Assembly (NCBI RefSeq): GCF_009857475.1 | Contig: NZ_WWCJ01000001.1 | Coordinates: 124,001-188,000, forward strand | Direction of reading: 5' to 3' | From: Pseudoduganella guangdongensis | GTDB taxonomy: Bacteria > Pseudomonadota > Gammaproteobacteria > Burkholderiales > Burkholderiaceae_D | DNA: 64,000 nt | Part shown: piece after piece, positions 45,534 to 54,556 of the stretch | Layout: the number at the start of each line of letters is the position of its first letter | How positions within the stretch are numbered: position 1 is the stretch's first letter | Notes under the pieces: generated by a model | What the model was told of the DNA's origin: nothing | The model's database searches: none | Seen by the model: only the letters and a program-made list of their open reading frames with translations | Made by a program: the position numbers and the translations under genes

Positions 45534-46538
45534 ATGAAGTTGAAGTTTGCGGCAGCCGCACTGGCGTTGGGCCTGCTGGCGCCGGGTGCCTATGCGCAGG
45601 AGCAGGAGCAGGAGACCGCCCCTGGGCTCGAATCGGTGCTGGTGGTGGGGCAGCGCCCCGGTCCGGGCCTGTGGAAAGTATCCAAGGATGACCACGTGAT
45701 GTACGTCTTCGGCAAATACGGTCCGTTGCCGAAGAAGATGGAATGGCGATCGCATGAGGTGGAAGCGATCCTCGCCAAATCGCAGGAATACCTGTCGGAG
45801 CCCGCACTCGACGCCAAGCTCGGTTTCTGGGGCGGCGTGAAACTGGCGGCCTCCATACCGCAAATGCTCTCCTTTCAGGAAAATCCGGACGGCGCCATGC
45901 TGCAGGACGTGGTGCCGCCTGAAGTGTATGCGCGCTGGCTCGTACTCAAGGAAAAGTACCTGGGCGACAACCAGAAGGTGGAGAAATTCCGTCCTATCTT
46001 CGCCTCTGCGACGCTGTTCAAGGCCGTGTTGGAGCGCGCGGGCCTGACCTCCAAGGACCAGATCGACGGCACGCTGCAGAAGCTGGCGAAGCGGTCGAAC
46101 GTCAAGGTCACGCCAGCGCTCGTCGAAACCGCGCTGCCGGACGCCGGTCAGTTGCTCAAGGATTTCAAGAGCGGCAAGCTCGATGATGCCGAATGCTTCT
46201 CGGCCACGCTGGCGCAGTTGGAAGCCGACATCGACCAGATGCGCGTACGCGCCAATGCCTGGGCCGTCGGCGATATCGACACCATCCGCAAACTGAGCTT
46301 CGCCGACCGCGAAGGCGCCTGCTACGCTGCGGTGGTAGGCAGCACGGCGTTCCAGGCGCGTCCCGAGCTGGTGGCAATGCGCGCCAAGGCGCGCGCGCTA
46401 TGGCTGGAGAACGCCGAGAAGGCGCTGGCCAGCAATGCCACAACCTTCGCCGTATTGCGCATGAACGAGATCATGTCCCCGCATGGCCTGATCGCCGCCC
46501 TGCAGGCGAAGGGCTACAAACTCGAGAGCCCGGAATAA
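45534..46538 (+). CDS. TraB/GumN-family periplasmic protein, copy 1, degenerate motif
   Basis: The 334-residue protein has a signal peptide (~1-22, AYA|QEQ) and resembles TraB/GumN (PF01963): GPGLWKVSKDDHVMYVFGKY, PLPKKMEWRSHEVEAILAKS and a C-terminal LIAALQAKGYKLESPE. The family GxxH motif (as in FGTIHALP) reads FGKYGPLP here (residues 60-63), so the histidine is missing. A Cys pair is present in the second half. The next gene is a tandem paralogue 6 bases away. Function unknown. Confidence 0.82.
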   Translation: MKLKFAAAALALGLLAPGAYAQEQEQETAPGLESVLVVGQRPGPGLWKVSKDDHVMYVFGKYGPLPKKMEWRSHEVEAILAKSQEYLSEPALDAKLGFWGGVKLAASIPQMLSFQENPDGAMLQDVVPPEVYARWLVLKEKYLGDNQKVEKFRPIFASATLFKAVLERAGLTSKDQIDGTLQKLAKRSNVKVTPALVETALPDAGQLLKDFKSGKLDDAECFSATLAQLEADIDQMRVRANAWAVGDIDTIRKLSFADREGACYAAVVGSTAFQARPELVAMRAKARALWLENAEKALASNATTFAVLRMNEIMSPHGLIAALQAKGYKLESPE

Positions 46539-46544
46539 ACTGCA

Positions 46545-47531
46545 ATGATGAAGAAACTGATTCCGTTTGCCGTCGCCGCCATGCTGGCCGGCGCCGCCTG
46601 CGCGCAGGAGGAGCTGGCCGCGCCGGAAGGCGAGCAGGTTGTGATCACGGGCCAGCGCCCCGGGCCGGGCCTGTGGAAGGTCAGCAAGGGCGAGCACGTA
46701 CTGTACGTCTTTGGCGACTATGCGCCGCTGCCGACCAAGATGGATTGGCGCTCGCACGAGGTGGAAGCGATCCTGTCCAAATCCCAGGAGTACCTGCCCA
46801 AGCCGGACTTCGGCATTTCCGTTGGCTTGTGGGGCGGGCTGAAAATGCTGCCCTTCGCCATCGGCTTCAAGGACAATCCGGACGGCGCCAAGCTGGTCGA
46901 TGTGCTGCCGGCGGAAACCTATGACCGCTGGCAGGTGCTCAAGGCCAGGTATATCGGCAATGATTCCGGCATCGAACGCGAGCGCCCGATGTTCGCCGCG
47001 ACCACGCTGTACAAGAACGGCCTGGAGAAAAATGGCCTGACCATGCGCACCGGCGTCAGCGAGAAGATCCACAAGATCGCCCAGCAGTACAAGGTGAAAA
47101 CCACTTCCAGCAGCGTGCATATGGCGCTGGACGACCCGGCCCAGGCGCTCAAGGCGTTCAAGAAGTCGCCGGGCGCCGATACCAGCTGTTTCATCAAGAC
47201 CGTCGACAATCTGGAGAGCGACCTCGAGGCCATGCGGGTGCGCGCCAATGCATGGGCCATCGGGGATATGTCGAAGATCACTTCGCTCAACTTCGCCGAA
47301 CGCGATGAGGCCTGCAAGGATGCCGTCATGAAGAACGACGCGTTCAGGTCGAACGAGAAGCTGGTGCAGGCGGAGAAGACCATTGCCGGCAAGTGGCTGG
47401 CCAATGCGGAACGCGCGCTGGAGGCCAATAACACCACGTTTGCCGTGCTGTCACTGGCGCGCATTCTGGACCCGAAGGGTCCGCTGGCCGAGCTGAAGGC
47501 CAGGGGCTACAAGGTGGAAGCACCCGAGTAA
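46545..47531 (+). CDS. TraB/GumN-family periplasmic protein, copy 2, degenerate motif
   Basis: The 328-residue paralogue of the preceding gene aligns with it over the whole length: GQRPGPGLWKVSKGEHVLYV, FGDYAPLPTKMDWRSHEVEA, MRVRANAWAIGDMSKITSLN, ending LKARGYKVEAPE. The signal peptide ends at about residue 20 (ACA|QEE). The family histidine is again absent (FGDYAPLP; Ala60). Both copies keep the same loss, so it predates the duplication. Confidence 0.82.
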   Translation: MMKKLIPFAVAAMLAGAACAQEELAAPEGEQVVITGQRPGPGLWKVSKGEHVLYVFGDYAPLPTKMDWRSHEVEAILSKSQEYLPKPDFGISVGLWGGLKMLPFAIGFKDNPDGAKLVDVLPAETYDRWQVLKARYIGNDSGIERERPMFAATTLYKNGLEKNGLTMRTGVSEKIHKIAQQYKVKTTSSSVHMALDDPAQALKAFKKSPGADTSCFIKTVDNLESDLEAMRVRANAWAIGDMSKITSLNFAERDEACKDAVMKNDAFRSNEKLVQAEKTIAGKWLANAERALEANNTTFAVLSLARILDPKGPLAELKARGYKVEAPE

Positions 47532-47542
47532 GGTGCGCGGCG

Positions 47543-47562
47543 AGCGCCCCCGGCGGGGCGCT
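47543..47562. terminator. Hairpin between convergent genes
   Basis: AGCGCCCC (47543-47550) pairs with GGGGCGCT (47555-47562) around a 4-base loop. It separates the TraB-like pair from the convergent chemoreceptor gene. No T-run follows on either strand. Confidence 0.5.
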
Positions 47563-47570
47563 GCGCCGGC

Positions 47571-49226
47571 TTAGGCGCGTTTGGCCAGCGGCGCGGGCGC
47601 GCCGCCCAGGCGCACCTGCTGGTGGCTCGATGGCACCGGCTTCAGCCCCGCGCCCGCCTTGCCCTTGGTGCCGGCTTGCGCCGGCAGCTTGAATACTTCC
47701 AGCGCTTTCGCCACTGCCTGCGCCTGCAGGTCCAGCACGCCGGTGGCGCTCGAGGCTTCTTCCACCATCTGGCTGTTCTGGCGCGTTACTTCATCCAGCT
47801 GCACGATGGCGTCCTTCACCTGGTTGACGCCGTTGCTTTGCTCGCGCGTCGCGCCGCTGATTTCGCCCATGATGTCGGCCACCTGACCGATGGCGGCAAT
47901 CACCGCATCCATGTCAGTGCCCGCCGACGTGGCGACGCTGGCGCCGGCTTCGATCTTATCGGCCGAGGCATCGATCAGGGCCTTGATGTCCTTGGCTGCG
48001 GCCGCGCTGCGTTGCGCCAGGTTGCGCACTTCGCTCGCCACCACCGCGAAACCACGGCCGCTTTCACCCGCGCGCGCCGCTTCCACCGCCGCATTCAGCG
48101 CCAGGATATTGGTCTGGAATGCGATGCCGTCGATCAGGCCGATGATGTCCACGATCTTGCGCGAGGACTGGCGGATATCGTCCATCGCCGTCACCACCTG
48201 TGCCACGGCCACGCCGGTGCGGCCGGCCAGCGCCGTCGCTTCGCTGGCGACGCTGTTGGCGGTGTTCACGTTGTCCGCAGTCTGGCTCACGGTGCCGGTG
48301 ATCTGGCCCATGTGGGCGGAGGTCTGCTCCAGGTTGGCCGCCTGCGCCTCGGTACGCGCGGCCAGGTCGAAGTTGGCGGTGCGCACTTGGGTGGTGGTGC
48401 TGCGCGTCAGCGCGAAGTTGCCGCGAATGTCGCCCAGGATCGAGGCCAGGTTCAGGTTCAGCTGGCGCACAAAGGCTTGCAACTGGCCCAGTTCATCGTG
48501 GCGGTCCACCGCCATGCGGGTGGTCAGGTCGCCGCCGGCCAGGATGCGGGTGGCGTTGATGCAGGCCTGGACCGGCGCCACGATGGCGCGGTGCAGGTTA
48601 TACCAGCCGTACAGGGCCAGCGCCGCCAGCAGAACGGCCTGCACGTGCAGCGCGCTGTCGGGGTAAGGCAGCACCGCATGCAAGGCCATCGACAGCGCCA
48701 GCAGGGCCATGCTGCCGAAGGTGAAGGCCATGCGCTGCGACAGCGAAATATCGCGCAGCGCCTTGGCCAGCTTGCGGCGGCCGCGCGCGGCGGCGGCGCC
48801 GCGCTGGATGCGCACGCCGTCCGGATTGGGGCCTTTCACGGTGCGGTACAGGCGCTCGGCATCTTGCACCTGTTCGCGTTTCGGCTTGGTGCAGACCGAC
48901 ATGAAACCGGTGGTGCGGCCTTTTTCGATCACCGGGGTGACGTTGGCGATGCACCAGAAGAAGCCGCCTTCTTTGCAGCGGTATTTGACCAGGCCGCGCC
49001 ATGGCTCGCCGGACATGGTCGTGCGCAGCATGTCTTGATCCACTTCGCCCGGCATGTCCGGGTGGTGCAGGGCGGCTTGCGGGCGGCCGTGCAGGTCTTC
49101 TTCGGAGTAGCCGCTGGTGGCAACAAACGTCGAATTGGCGTAAGTCAGGCGGCCCTGCAAATCCATGGTGAGGACGATCGGCTTGCCGTCTTCAAGGAGG
49201 GTTTCGTGTTCGGCTGTGCTGCGCAT
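47571..49226 (-). CDS. Aer-like methyl-accepting chemotaxis protein with PAS domain
   Basis: The 551-residue protein has an N-terminal cytoplasmic PAS domain of the Aer type ([47 protein letters not shown]), a hydrophobic hairpin at ~165-215, a HAMP domain and a signalling domain with [20 protein letters not shown] and [18 protein letters not shown]. Aer receptors read redox state through FAD bound to PAS. No periplasmic sensor domain is present, as expected for this type. Confidence 0.92.
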   Translation of the reverse strand: MRSTAEHETLLEDGKPIVLTMDLQGRLTYANSTFVATSGYSEEDLHGRPQAALHHPDMPGEVDQDMLRTTMSGEPWRGLVKYRCKEGGFFWCIANVTPVIEKGRTTGFMSVCTKPKREQVQDAERLYRTVKGPNPDGVRIQRGAAAARGRRKLAKALRDISLSQRMAFTFGSMALLALSMALHAVLPYPDSALHVQAVLLAALALYGWYNLHRAIVAPVQACINATRILAGGDLTTRMAVDRHDELGQLQAFVRQLNLNLASILGDIRGNFALTRSTTTQVRTANFDLAARTEAQAANLEQTSAHMGQITGTVSQTADNVNTANSVASEATALAGRTGVAVAQVVTAMDDIRQSSRKIVDIIGLIDGIAFQTNILALNAAVEAARAGESGRGFAVVASEVRNLAQRSAAAAKDIKALIDASADKIEAGASVATSAGTDMDAVIAAIGQVADIMGEISGATREQSNGVNQVKDAIVQLDEVTRQNSQMVEEASSATGVLDLQAQAVAKALEVFKLPAQAGTKGKAGAGLKPVPSSHQQVRLGGAPAPLAKRA

Positions 49227-49294
49227 GTGGGAGACTTTGCTTCAGGGTGGAAGGATCGCCGAGCATACTAGCAGATAGGCTTTTGGCCGGGACG

Positions 49295-49317
49295 AGGCCA
49301 TGCTCTAAGCATGGCCT
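49295..49317. terminator. Perfect 10-bp hairpin downstream of the M28 peptidase gene
   Basis: AGGCCATGCT (49295-49304) and AGCATGGCCT (49308-49317) pair perfectly around CTA. It lies between the chemoreceptor start and the peptidase stop, both on the minus strand, and may end the peptidase transcript; the T-run is poor. Confidence 0.4.
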
Positions 49318-49367
49318 TTCCGTGGTATTTTCGCAAAACCGTTGTTTCGCGGTTAATTAAATTATGA

Positions 49368-50645
49368 CTATTTGGCGACCTTCGCGCCGACCAGCTTGGC
49401 CACCCCGGCCAGCGTGGTTTGCGCCGCGTTCAGGCCAAGCAGGAAGTCCTTGTCCGAATAGTTGGCGTACAGGTCGGTCGGCTGGTGCCAGTGCGGATTC
49501 CAGCCGGCGCCGATCTGTTGCCCGCGCTCGTTCTCGCGCAGCGAGATCGACGGCACCAGGTCCATGAACGGCGTAGAGTCGGTATTGGTCATGTGGAAGC
49601 CCACGGCGGCCGGGTAGTTGGTGGCATAGCGGTCGTTCGCGGCGCGCAAGGCCCAGGCCAGTTTGGCCGAACCTTCCGACTGTTTCGACTGCGACTGGAA
49701 CTCGATGTTCACGTCCGCTTCCAGGCGCTGCTCTTTCGGCAGTTCGTATACCGGCTGGCCCTTGGCATCCAGCACCGGCTTGCCGGCGGCGTCCAGCTTC
49801 GGTACCGGCATGCCGTGGTCGAACAGCATCATGTCGTGCTGGATCATGCCGAGCCATTTCGGCTCGGGGTATTTGCCCGAGCCTTTGGGCGATTCAATGC
49901 CCTGCAAATCCTTGCGCTGTTCGACATAGGCTGCCGCGCCATTCAAGCCGGTTTCCTCGTTGTTCCACAGGGCGAAGCGGATCGAGCGTTCCGTCTCCAC
50001 GCCGGGCTGGCTGAAGATGCGCGCCAGTTCCATGACCAGCGCGGTGCCGGAGCCGTCGTCGTTGGCGGCTTCGCCAAAGCCGATGCCGTCCATGTGGGCG
50101 CTCACGATATACATTTCGTCCGGACGGGTTTTGCCGATCTTGGTGCAGTAGACGTTTTCGCGCAGCGAGGTGCCAAGTGGCGTCGGTTCGGCGTTCAGCG
50201 CGCGCAGGCGCTCGTCCGGCTGTTTCATCGGGTCGTTATTGACGCCAGTCGGCGCGCGGTTGCCGAACAGGGTGCTGCCGCCCTGGCCCGGTGCGCCGCC
50301 GGCGCCGCCGCCCGCAGCCACGGCAGGCTTGCCGCGCGGCGCAGGTTCGGTGAACTGGTACTGCAGGCGCTCCACATTGGAGCAACCATAGGCCTTCAGC
50401 TGTGCCTCGATCCAGTCCAGCGCCTGGCGGTTGCGCAGGGTGCCCTGGCGACGGTCGCCGAACTTGGTCAGGCTCTTGATGGTTGCCTTGTACTTTTCCA
50501 GCTCCAGTTGTCCGACCAGCACGGTGATCGGGTCCGTCGGCACTGCGGCCGGCTGCTGTTGTTGTGCAAAGGCGTGCGGTACTGCCAGGGAGAAGGTCAG
50601 GGCCAGCGCCATGCTGGCGGCGCTGCGGCGTGCGGTCGGCGTCAT
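49368..50645 (-). CDS. Secreted M28-family zinc metallopeptidase
   Basis: A 425-residue aminopeptidase-like protein with signal peptide (~1-27, cleavage after AFA). Zinc ligands and catalytic residues of the M28 family are visible: VSAHMDGIG (His, Asp), NDDGSGTALVMELARI (bridging Asp), LWNNEETGLNGAAAYV (Glu-Glu), and the last His in NPHWHQPTDLYAN. A Gly/Ala-rich insert at about 110-130 precedes the catalytic core. ATG 50645 was chosen because an AGGA ribosome site lies just before it; the ATG seven codons earlier would include that site. Confidence 0.9.
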   Translation of the reverse strand: MTPTARRSAASMALALTFSLAVPHAFAQQQQPAAVPTDPITVLVGQLELEKYKATIKSLTKFGDRRQGTLRNRQALDWIEAQLKAYGCSNVERLQYQFTEPAPRGKPAVAAGGGAGGAPGQGGSTLFGNRAPTGVNNDPMKQPDERLRALNAEPTPLGTSLRENVYCTKIGKTRPDEMYIVSAHMDGIGFGEAANDDGSGTALVMELARIFSQPGVETERSIRFALWNNEETGLNGAAAYVEQRKDLQGIESPKGSGKYPEPKWLGMIQHDMMLFDHGMPVPKLDAAGKPVLDAKGQPVYELPKEQRLEADVNIEFQSQSKQSEGSAKLAWALRAANDRYATNYPAAVGFHMTNTDSTPFMDLVPSISLRENERGQQIGAGWNPHWHQPTDLYANYSDKDFLLGLNAAQTTLAGVAKLVGAKVAK

Positions 50646-50782
50646 CGGAAATCCTCGGAATGTCACAATGCCGAAGATGATGGCAGATTTGCGGGCTGGC
50701 GAAAGCAGAGAATTGTTGCGCGGCTGTTACATGCGGCGGAGGCCGGTGTTCCGCAAGGACAACGCCCGGCCTCCGCCATATA

Positions 50783-51508
50783 CTACTTTTGGGTGCTGAG
50801 TTCCGGTTTGTACTCGATGATCTCGCCCACAATACTGTCCGCATTGCGCGCCACATCGTCCAGGTACTTGTCGTAGGAGCCGGCTCCGTTGACTTCATCG
50901 TACGCCTGGCTATACATCCTGGTGTCGTTGTCGAAGTCCTTGAAGCCTTCCTTCAGCCGCCCGGCCACGATAACTTGCGCCTGGCCCGAAGCCCAGCTAC
51001 GCCATACCGCGACATTGCGCCCGAGTTTTTCCCATACGGCCTTGTTGGTTTTCAGTGCCGCCGTATTGGCAACGCTGCGCCCCGGCTTGATGTAGAAGCG
51101 CGTCAGCACTGCCTTGTTCGACCAGTTGCCGGCTGGCGAGGTGCTGAGCTTTTCATCGAAGGTGACGAACATGGTCGGCGCCGATTTGGAAATGTGCGGC
51201 AGGATCATGGTTTCGTAGTGTTTGGTGTGCTGGGCCGACAGGTCTCCGCGTCCTTCCAGCGCGGTCCAGCCGTTGGGGCCTTCGTTAATCTGGAAGGCGC
51301 CCGAGTCGGGGCCACTGAGCACTTCGTATACGCGCCATTTCCATTGGCCGCTGTGGTATTCCTTGACGTGGGCTGCCAGCGCTTTCCTGAAGGCGGCCAT
51401 ATGGCCATCCTTGACCCACACGCGGTCGCTGGTCAGGACCACCGCGGGCGGGGTTTGTGCCATGCCGAACAAGGGAAGCAACAGGACAAGCAAGATTGTC
51501 TTTTTCAT
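50783..51508 (-). CDS. Secreted protein of unknown function
   Basis: The 241-residue product has a signal peptide (KKTILLVLLLPLFGMAQ). The mature part shows two roughly similar halves with VWVKDGHMAAFRKALAAHVKEY and FYIKPGRSVANTAALKTNKA, reminiscent of paired ferredoxin-like (dimeric alpha/beta barrel) units, but the family was not recognised. Base composition is lower in G+C than the flanking housekeeping genes, and the MAQ-type signal ending is common in Bacteroidetes. It stands between the peptidase and a beta-lactamase-fold protein on the same strand. Confidence 0.7.
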   Translation of the reverse strand: MKKTILLVLLLPLFGMAQTPPAVVLTSDRVWVKDGHMAAFRKALAAHVKEYHSGQWKWRVYEVLSGPDSGAFQINEGPNGWTALEGRGDLSAQHTKHYETMILPHISKSAPTMFVTFDEKLSTSPAGNWSNKAVLTRFYIKPGRSVANTAALKTNKAVWEKLGRNVAVWRSWASGQAQVIVAGRLKEGFKDFDNDTRMYSQAYDEVNGAGSYDKYLDDVARNADSIVGEIIEYKPELSTQK

Positions 51509-51634
51509 TTTTAGCCTCTCGTTTTTGTTGTAAAGATCGGCCTTGCGGACTGATCAGTATAGGCAGCCCGCAAGCGAAAGGATAATGAATTGTTCCTATT
51601 GGTAGAACCTCGAACGGCACGGAGGGAACGCCAA

Positions 51635-53329
51635 TTACATCTTCTTGAAATGCAGGTTGCGCACTTCGTCCACGACCACCTGGAATCCGGTCACCTCCTG
51701 CTTCTTGCCGCGAATAAACTTGATGCCGGCCATGAAGCGCTTGTCGCCCGCGAACCGGTCACGCTGCGTGGGTTTGAAGTTCACGCTGCCAGCGCGCAGG
51801 TTGCTGGCGGTGAGCACGCCTTGCCCGGCGGTGAACACGTACGATGCGTCCAGCTCCTCGTTATAGAAAGTGCCGCTGAACTGCGCCAGTTCCTCTTGCG
51901 TATAAGGCGCCGGTTGGTACGGTTCGTACACTTGCGGGTCGCTGCCGCTCATGCTGTAGTGGATCTTCTTATCGACAAACCGGATCATGAACTTGTCGTC
52001 GCCTTCGATTTTCACCTGGAAGGCCCCATCGCCCAGCGGAATCATCTCGCGGCCTTCCGCACCATCGGCGCGGCTGAAGTAAAGGATGCCGTCCTTGAGG
52101 TAGACCTTGCCGGCCAATGCCCGCACCGGGTTCCAGTAATTGCCCTCGTACTGCTGCAACTGCTGGGGACTCAGCTTCACAGCCTTGATCTTGTCGTACT
52201 CGATGTTCGACGGTTCAGGGAACTGGTCTTCCAGCAGCACGGTCGCCAGGCGCATGCCATAGCTGCCGCTATAGGCCAGGCCAGAGCTCAAGGTGATGAC
52301 GGTAAACTTCTGCGCGGGGAAGCTGAAGATCGAGCTGGCGTAGCCGCCGTAGCCGCCGATCATATAGACCTTGGGGATACCCCGTTCCTGCCCCACGTGG
52401 TGCTGGCTGAAGTTGGAGATGCTGGAAATGTCCTTCACGGTTGGGCCGCCATCGAGCCGAATGGGCGTATTGAGCTTGCTGGCAATAGCCTTGATGCCCG
52501 GCGCTTGCGATGCGAGGTGGGCGCGCCAGCGTGACAAATCGCTCACGGATGAATACAAGTTCATCGGGCCCGCGATGCCGCTGCCGTAATCCTTTTTGTA
52601 GGCGCCATTCTCGCCGGCCCGGTACGGCACCGCCGTATTGGCCAGTGGCAGGTTACTGTCGTAGACGAAGACCGTGTTCGACATGCCGAGCGGTTTGAAG
52701 ATCTGGTTTTTGCAGAATTCATCGAAGGCTTGCCCCGACACGGCTTCCACGATCTTTGCCAGCAGCACCAGGCGTGTATCGCCGCCGGGAGAGAATGCTT
52801 TGCCGGGCTGGAAGTTCAGGGCCTTCTGGTTGCGGATGAGTTGCAGGATGGTCTTGTGCTGTTCTGGCTCCTTGGACTCCCAGCCGGCCAGCGATTTCAG
52901 CACCCTGTAGCCGGGCAGGCCATCCGTCGAACTGAGCAAATGCCGTACCGTGATCTTCGCGCCGAAATCGGGCAGTTCGGGCAGGTACTTGCGCACGTCC
53001 TCGTCCAGCTGGATTTTGCCCTGCTCCTCCAGCATCAGGGTGGCGACGGCAATGAACTCCCACGCCATCTTATCGACCTGGAATTTGGTGTCGACGTTAG
53101 CCGGGATCTTGTGTTCGAGATTGGCGCTGCCGAAAGCCTTTTCATAGACGACTTTGCCGTCCTTCAGCGCGACAATTGCCAGCGCCGGCTTGTCGGGGGA
53201 GTTTACGTCGCTGAGGATCTTCTCGATCGCCTGTTGCGACGCCGGATCGATGACGCCCGCCGCGTTGGCAGTGAATGGGAGCGATGCGACGTACCAGAGC
53301 GCCAGGTACTTTGCCAGGTTGTTGTTCAT
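51635..53329 (-). CDS. Beta-lactamase-fold protein with all catalytic motifs lost (pseudoenzyme)
   Basis: The 564-residue secreted protein (signal ~1-23) aligns with serine beta-lactamase/esterase proteins: GVIDPASQQAIEKILSDV, LMLEEQGKIQLDEDVRKYLP, ITVRHLLSSTDGLPGY, LNFQPGKAFSPGGDTRL, IFKPLGMSNTVF. The SxxK site, expected in F.I.S.SK.F, reads FQVDKMAWEF (residues 83-92), with neither Ser nor Lys; the YxN and HxG sites read FSPGGDTR and IGGYGGYASS. It should not hydrolyse by the family mechanism. A C-terminal ~180-residue beta domain (from ~385) resembles the lipocalin-like extension of these proteins. It overlaps no neighbour and lies 9 bases after the DJ-1 gene in one operon. Confidence 0.85.
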   Translation of the reverse strand: MNNNLAKYLALWYVASLPFTANAAGVIDPASQQAIEKILSDVNSPDKPALAIVALKDGKVVYEKAFGSANLEHKIPANVDTKFQVDKMAWEFIAVATLMLEEQGKIQLDEDVRKYLPELPDFGAKITVRHLLSSTDGLPGYRVLKSLAGWESKEPEQHKTILQLIRNQKALNFQPGKAFSPGGDTRLVLLAKIVEAVSGQAFDEFCKNQIFKPLGMSNTVFVYDSNLPLANTAVPYRAGENGAYKKDYGSGIAGPMNLYSSVSDLSRWRAHLASQAPGIKAIASKLNTPIRLDGGPTVKDISSISNFSQHHVGQERGIPKVYMIGGYGGYASSIFSFPAQKFTVITLSSGLAYSGSYGMRLATVLLEDQFPEPSNIEYDKIKAVKLSPQQLQQYEGNYWNPVRALAGKVYLKDGILYFSRADGAEGREMIPLGDGAFQVKIEGDDKFMIRFVDKKIHYSMSGSDPQVYEPYQPAPYTQEELAQFSGTFYNEELDASYVFTAGQGVLTASNLRAGSVNFKPTQRDRFAGDKRFMAGIKFIRGKKQEVTGFQVVVDEVRNLHFKKM

Positions 53330-53338
53330 GGTGCCTCC

Positions 53339-54454
53339 TTAGTTAGCCTGGATGGTTTCAACGACTTTGCGTGCGACAGATGCGGTGGCGGAAGGATCTT
53401 GTCCCGTGATGATGTTTCCATCCGCAACGTGGAAGTTGTCGCCGAATTTCGTGGAGAAGACGAAGTTGCCGCCGTTCTTGCTGATTTCCTTGTCGATCGA
53501 GAAGGGGAAGGTCTTGTAGTACTCGGCCTTCGTATCCTCGAAGATGTCGGGGAAGCCGGTTACCTTTTTGCCGGCGAAGAGTGGTTTGCCGTCCTTGCCT
53601 TTGAGGTGGGCAATGCCCGCCGTGCCATGGCAGACGGCGGAAACGACACCGCCGCTTTCGTAGATCCGGCCCGCGATGTCCTGCAGCCCCTTGTTCTCGG
53701 CCACGCCGAACATGGCCGCACCGCCGCCGCTGTAATAGACCGCCTTGTAGTCGCCCGCGTTAACTTGCTCCGGCTTGAGCGTGTTCTTGAGCAGGGTCAT
53801 GAAGGCCGGGTTGTACAGGTGCTCTTTCTGGATGCTGTTGGAGGTTTGGATGTAGCCGAGCGGGATGGCGCCGCCATTCGGGCTGACGAAGTCCACCACG
53901 TAGCCGCTCTTGATGAAGATGTCATAGGCGACGGCAATCTCTTCGAAATGATTGGCCGTATTCAGCTTGGTACTGCCATAGGTATGCTGGTTGGAGGTAA
54001 CGAACAGGATTTTCTTGGCCTTGGGCGCCTCTTTCCAGGTATAGCTCTTTTGCACGATTTTCCATGCGCCCTTATATTTCAGAAGCAGGAAATAATCGGT
54101 GTATAAGCGGGAACCAGGGATTAATACCTCGACCTTGGCCGTCGCTATATTGTTTTCAATATCGATCGACAGGATGCGCCCACGGCGATGGTTTTTACTG
54201 CCGGGGACGAAATTGGCAATGTATTGCTCGCCGGAGCGGATCAGCAGTTCATTGGCTTCATTCACGGTGTAAAGCTTGAAATCCGGGTGGAAGGCATTTC
54301 GAAGCCGGGCCGGCTCGCTATTGGCCGTGCCCTCCATATAATCGTTCAGGGTTTGGGTTATCTGCTCGGTATCGGATTGGGCGCGTGCCGGATCGGGCAG
54401 GCCGAGGAACAGGCAAACGCCGAGAACGGCGCTCAGGAAAGGATGCAGACTCAT
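53339..54454 (-). CDS. Secreted NTF2-like/DJ-1 (PfpI) fusion protein
   Basis: A 371-residue protein with signal peptide (~1-25, ARA|QSD). Residues ~27-145 form an NTF2/SnoaL-like (lumazine-binding type) domain: ITQTLNDYMEGTANSEPARL, YTDYFLLLKYKGAWKIVQKSY. Residues ~150-371 are a DJ-1/PfpI domain of the Hsp31 type with the nucleophile elbow SAVCHGTAGI. Hsp31 proteins act as glyoxalases or chaperones. The fusion and its export are unusual. G+C is lower than in flanking core genes. Confidence 0.85.
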   Translation of the reverse strand: MSLHPFLSAVLGVCLFLGLPDPARAQSDTEQITQTLNDYMEGTANSEPARLRNAFHPDFKLYTVNEANELLIRSGEQYIANFVPGSKNHRRGRILSIDIENNIATAKVEVLIPGSRLYTDYFLLLKYKGAWKIVQKSYTWKEAPKAKKILFVTSNQHTYGSTKLNTANHFEEIAVAYDIFIKSGYVVDFVSPNGGAIPLGYIQTSNSIQKEHLYNPAFMTLLKNTLKPEQVNAGDYKAVYYSGGGAAMFGVAENKGLQDIAGRIYESGGVVSAVCHGTAGIAHLKGKDGKPLFAGKKVTGFPDIFEDTKAEYYKTFPFSIDKEISKNGGNFVFSTKFGDNFHVADGNIITGQDPSATASVARKVVETIQAN

Positions 54455-54556
54455 TGTGACCTCACGTTGTAGACGGGAGCTACAACTTAGCGGTCAGCCG
54501 GCTAGCTGGAGTCGCGAAGCATGATTTCGGACTCCGGATACATAATTTCGCAGTGC

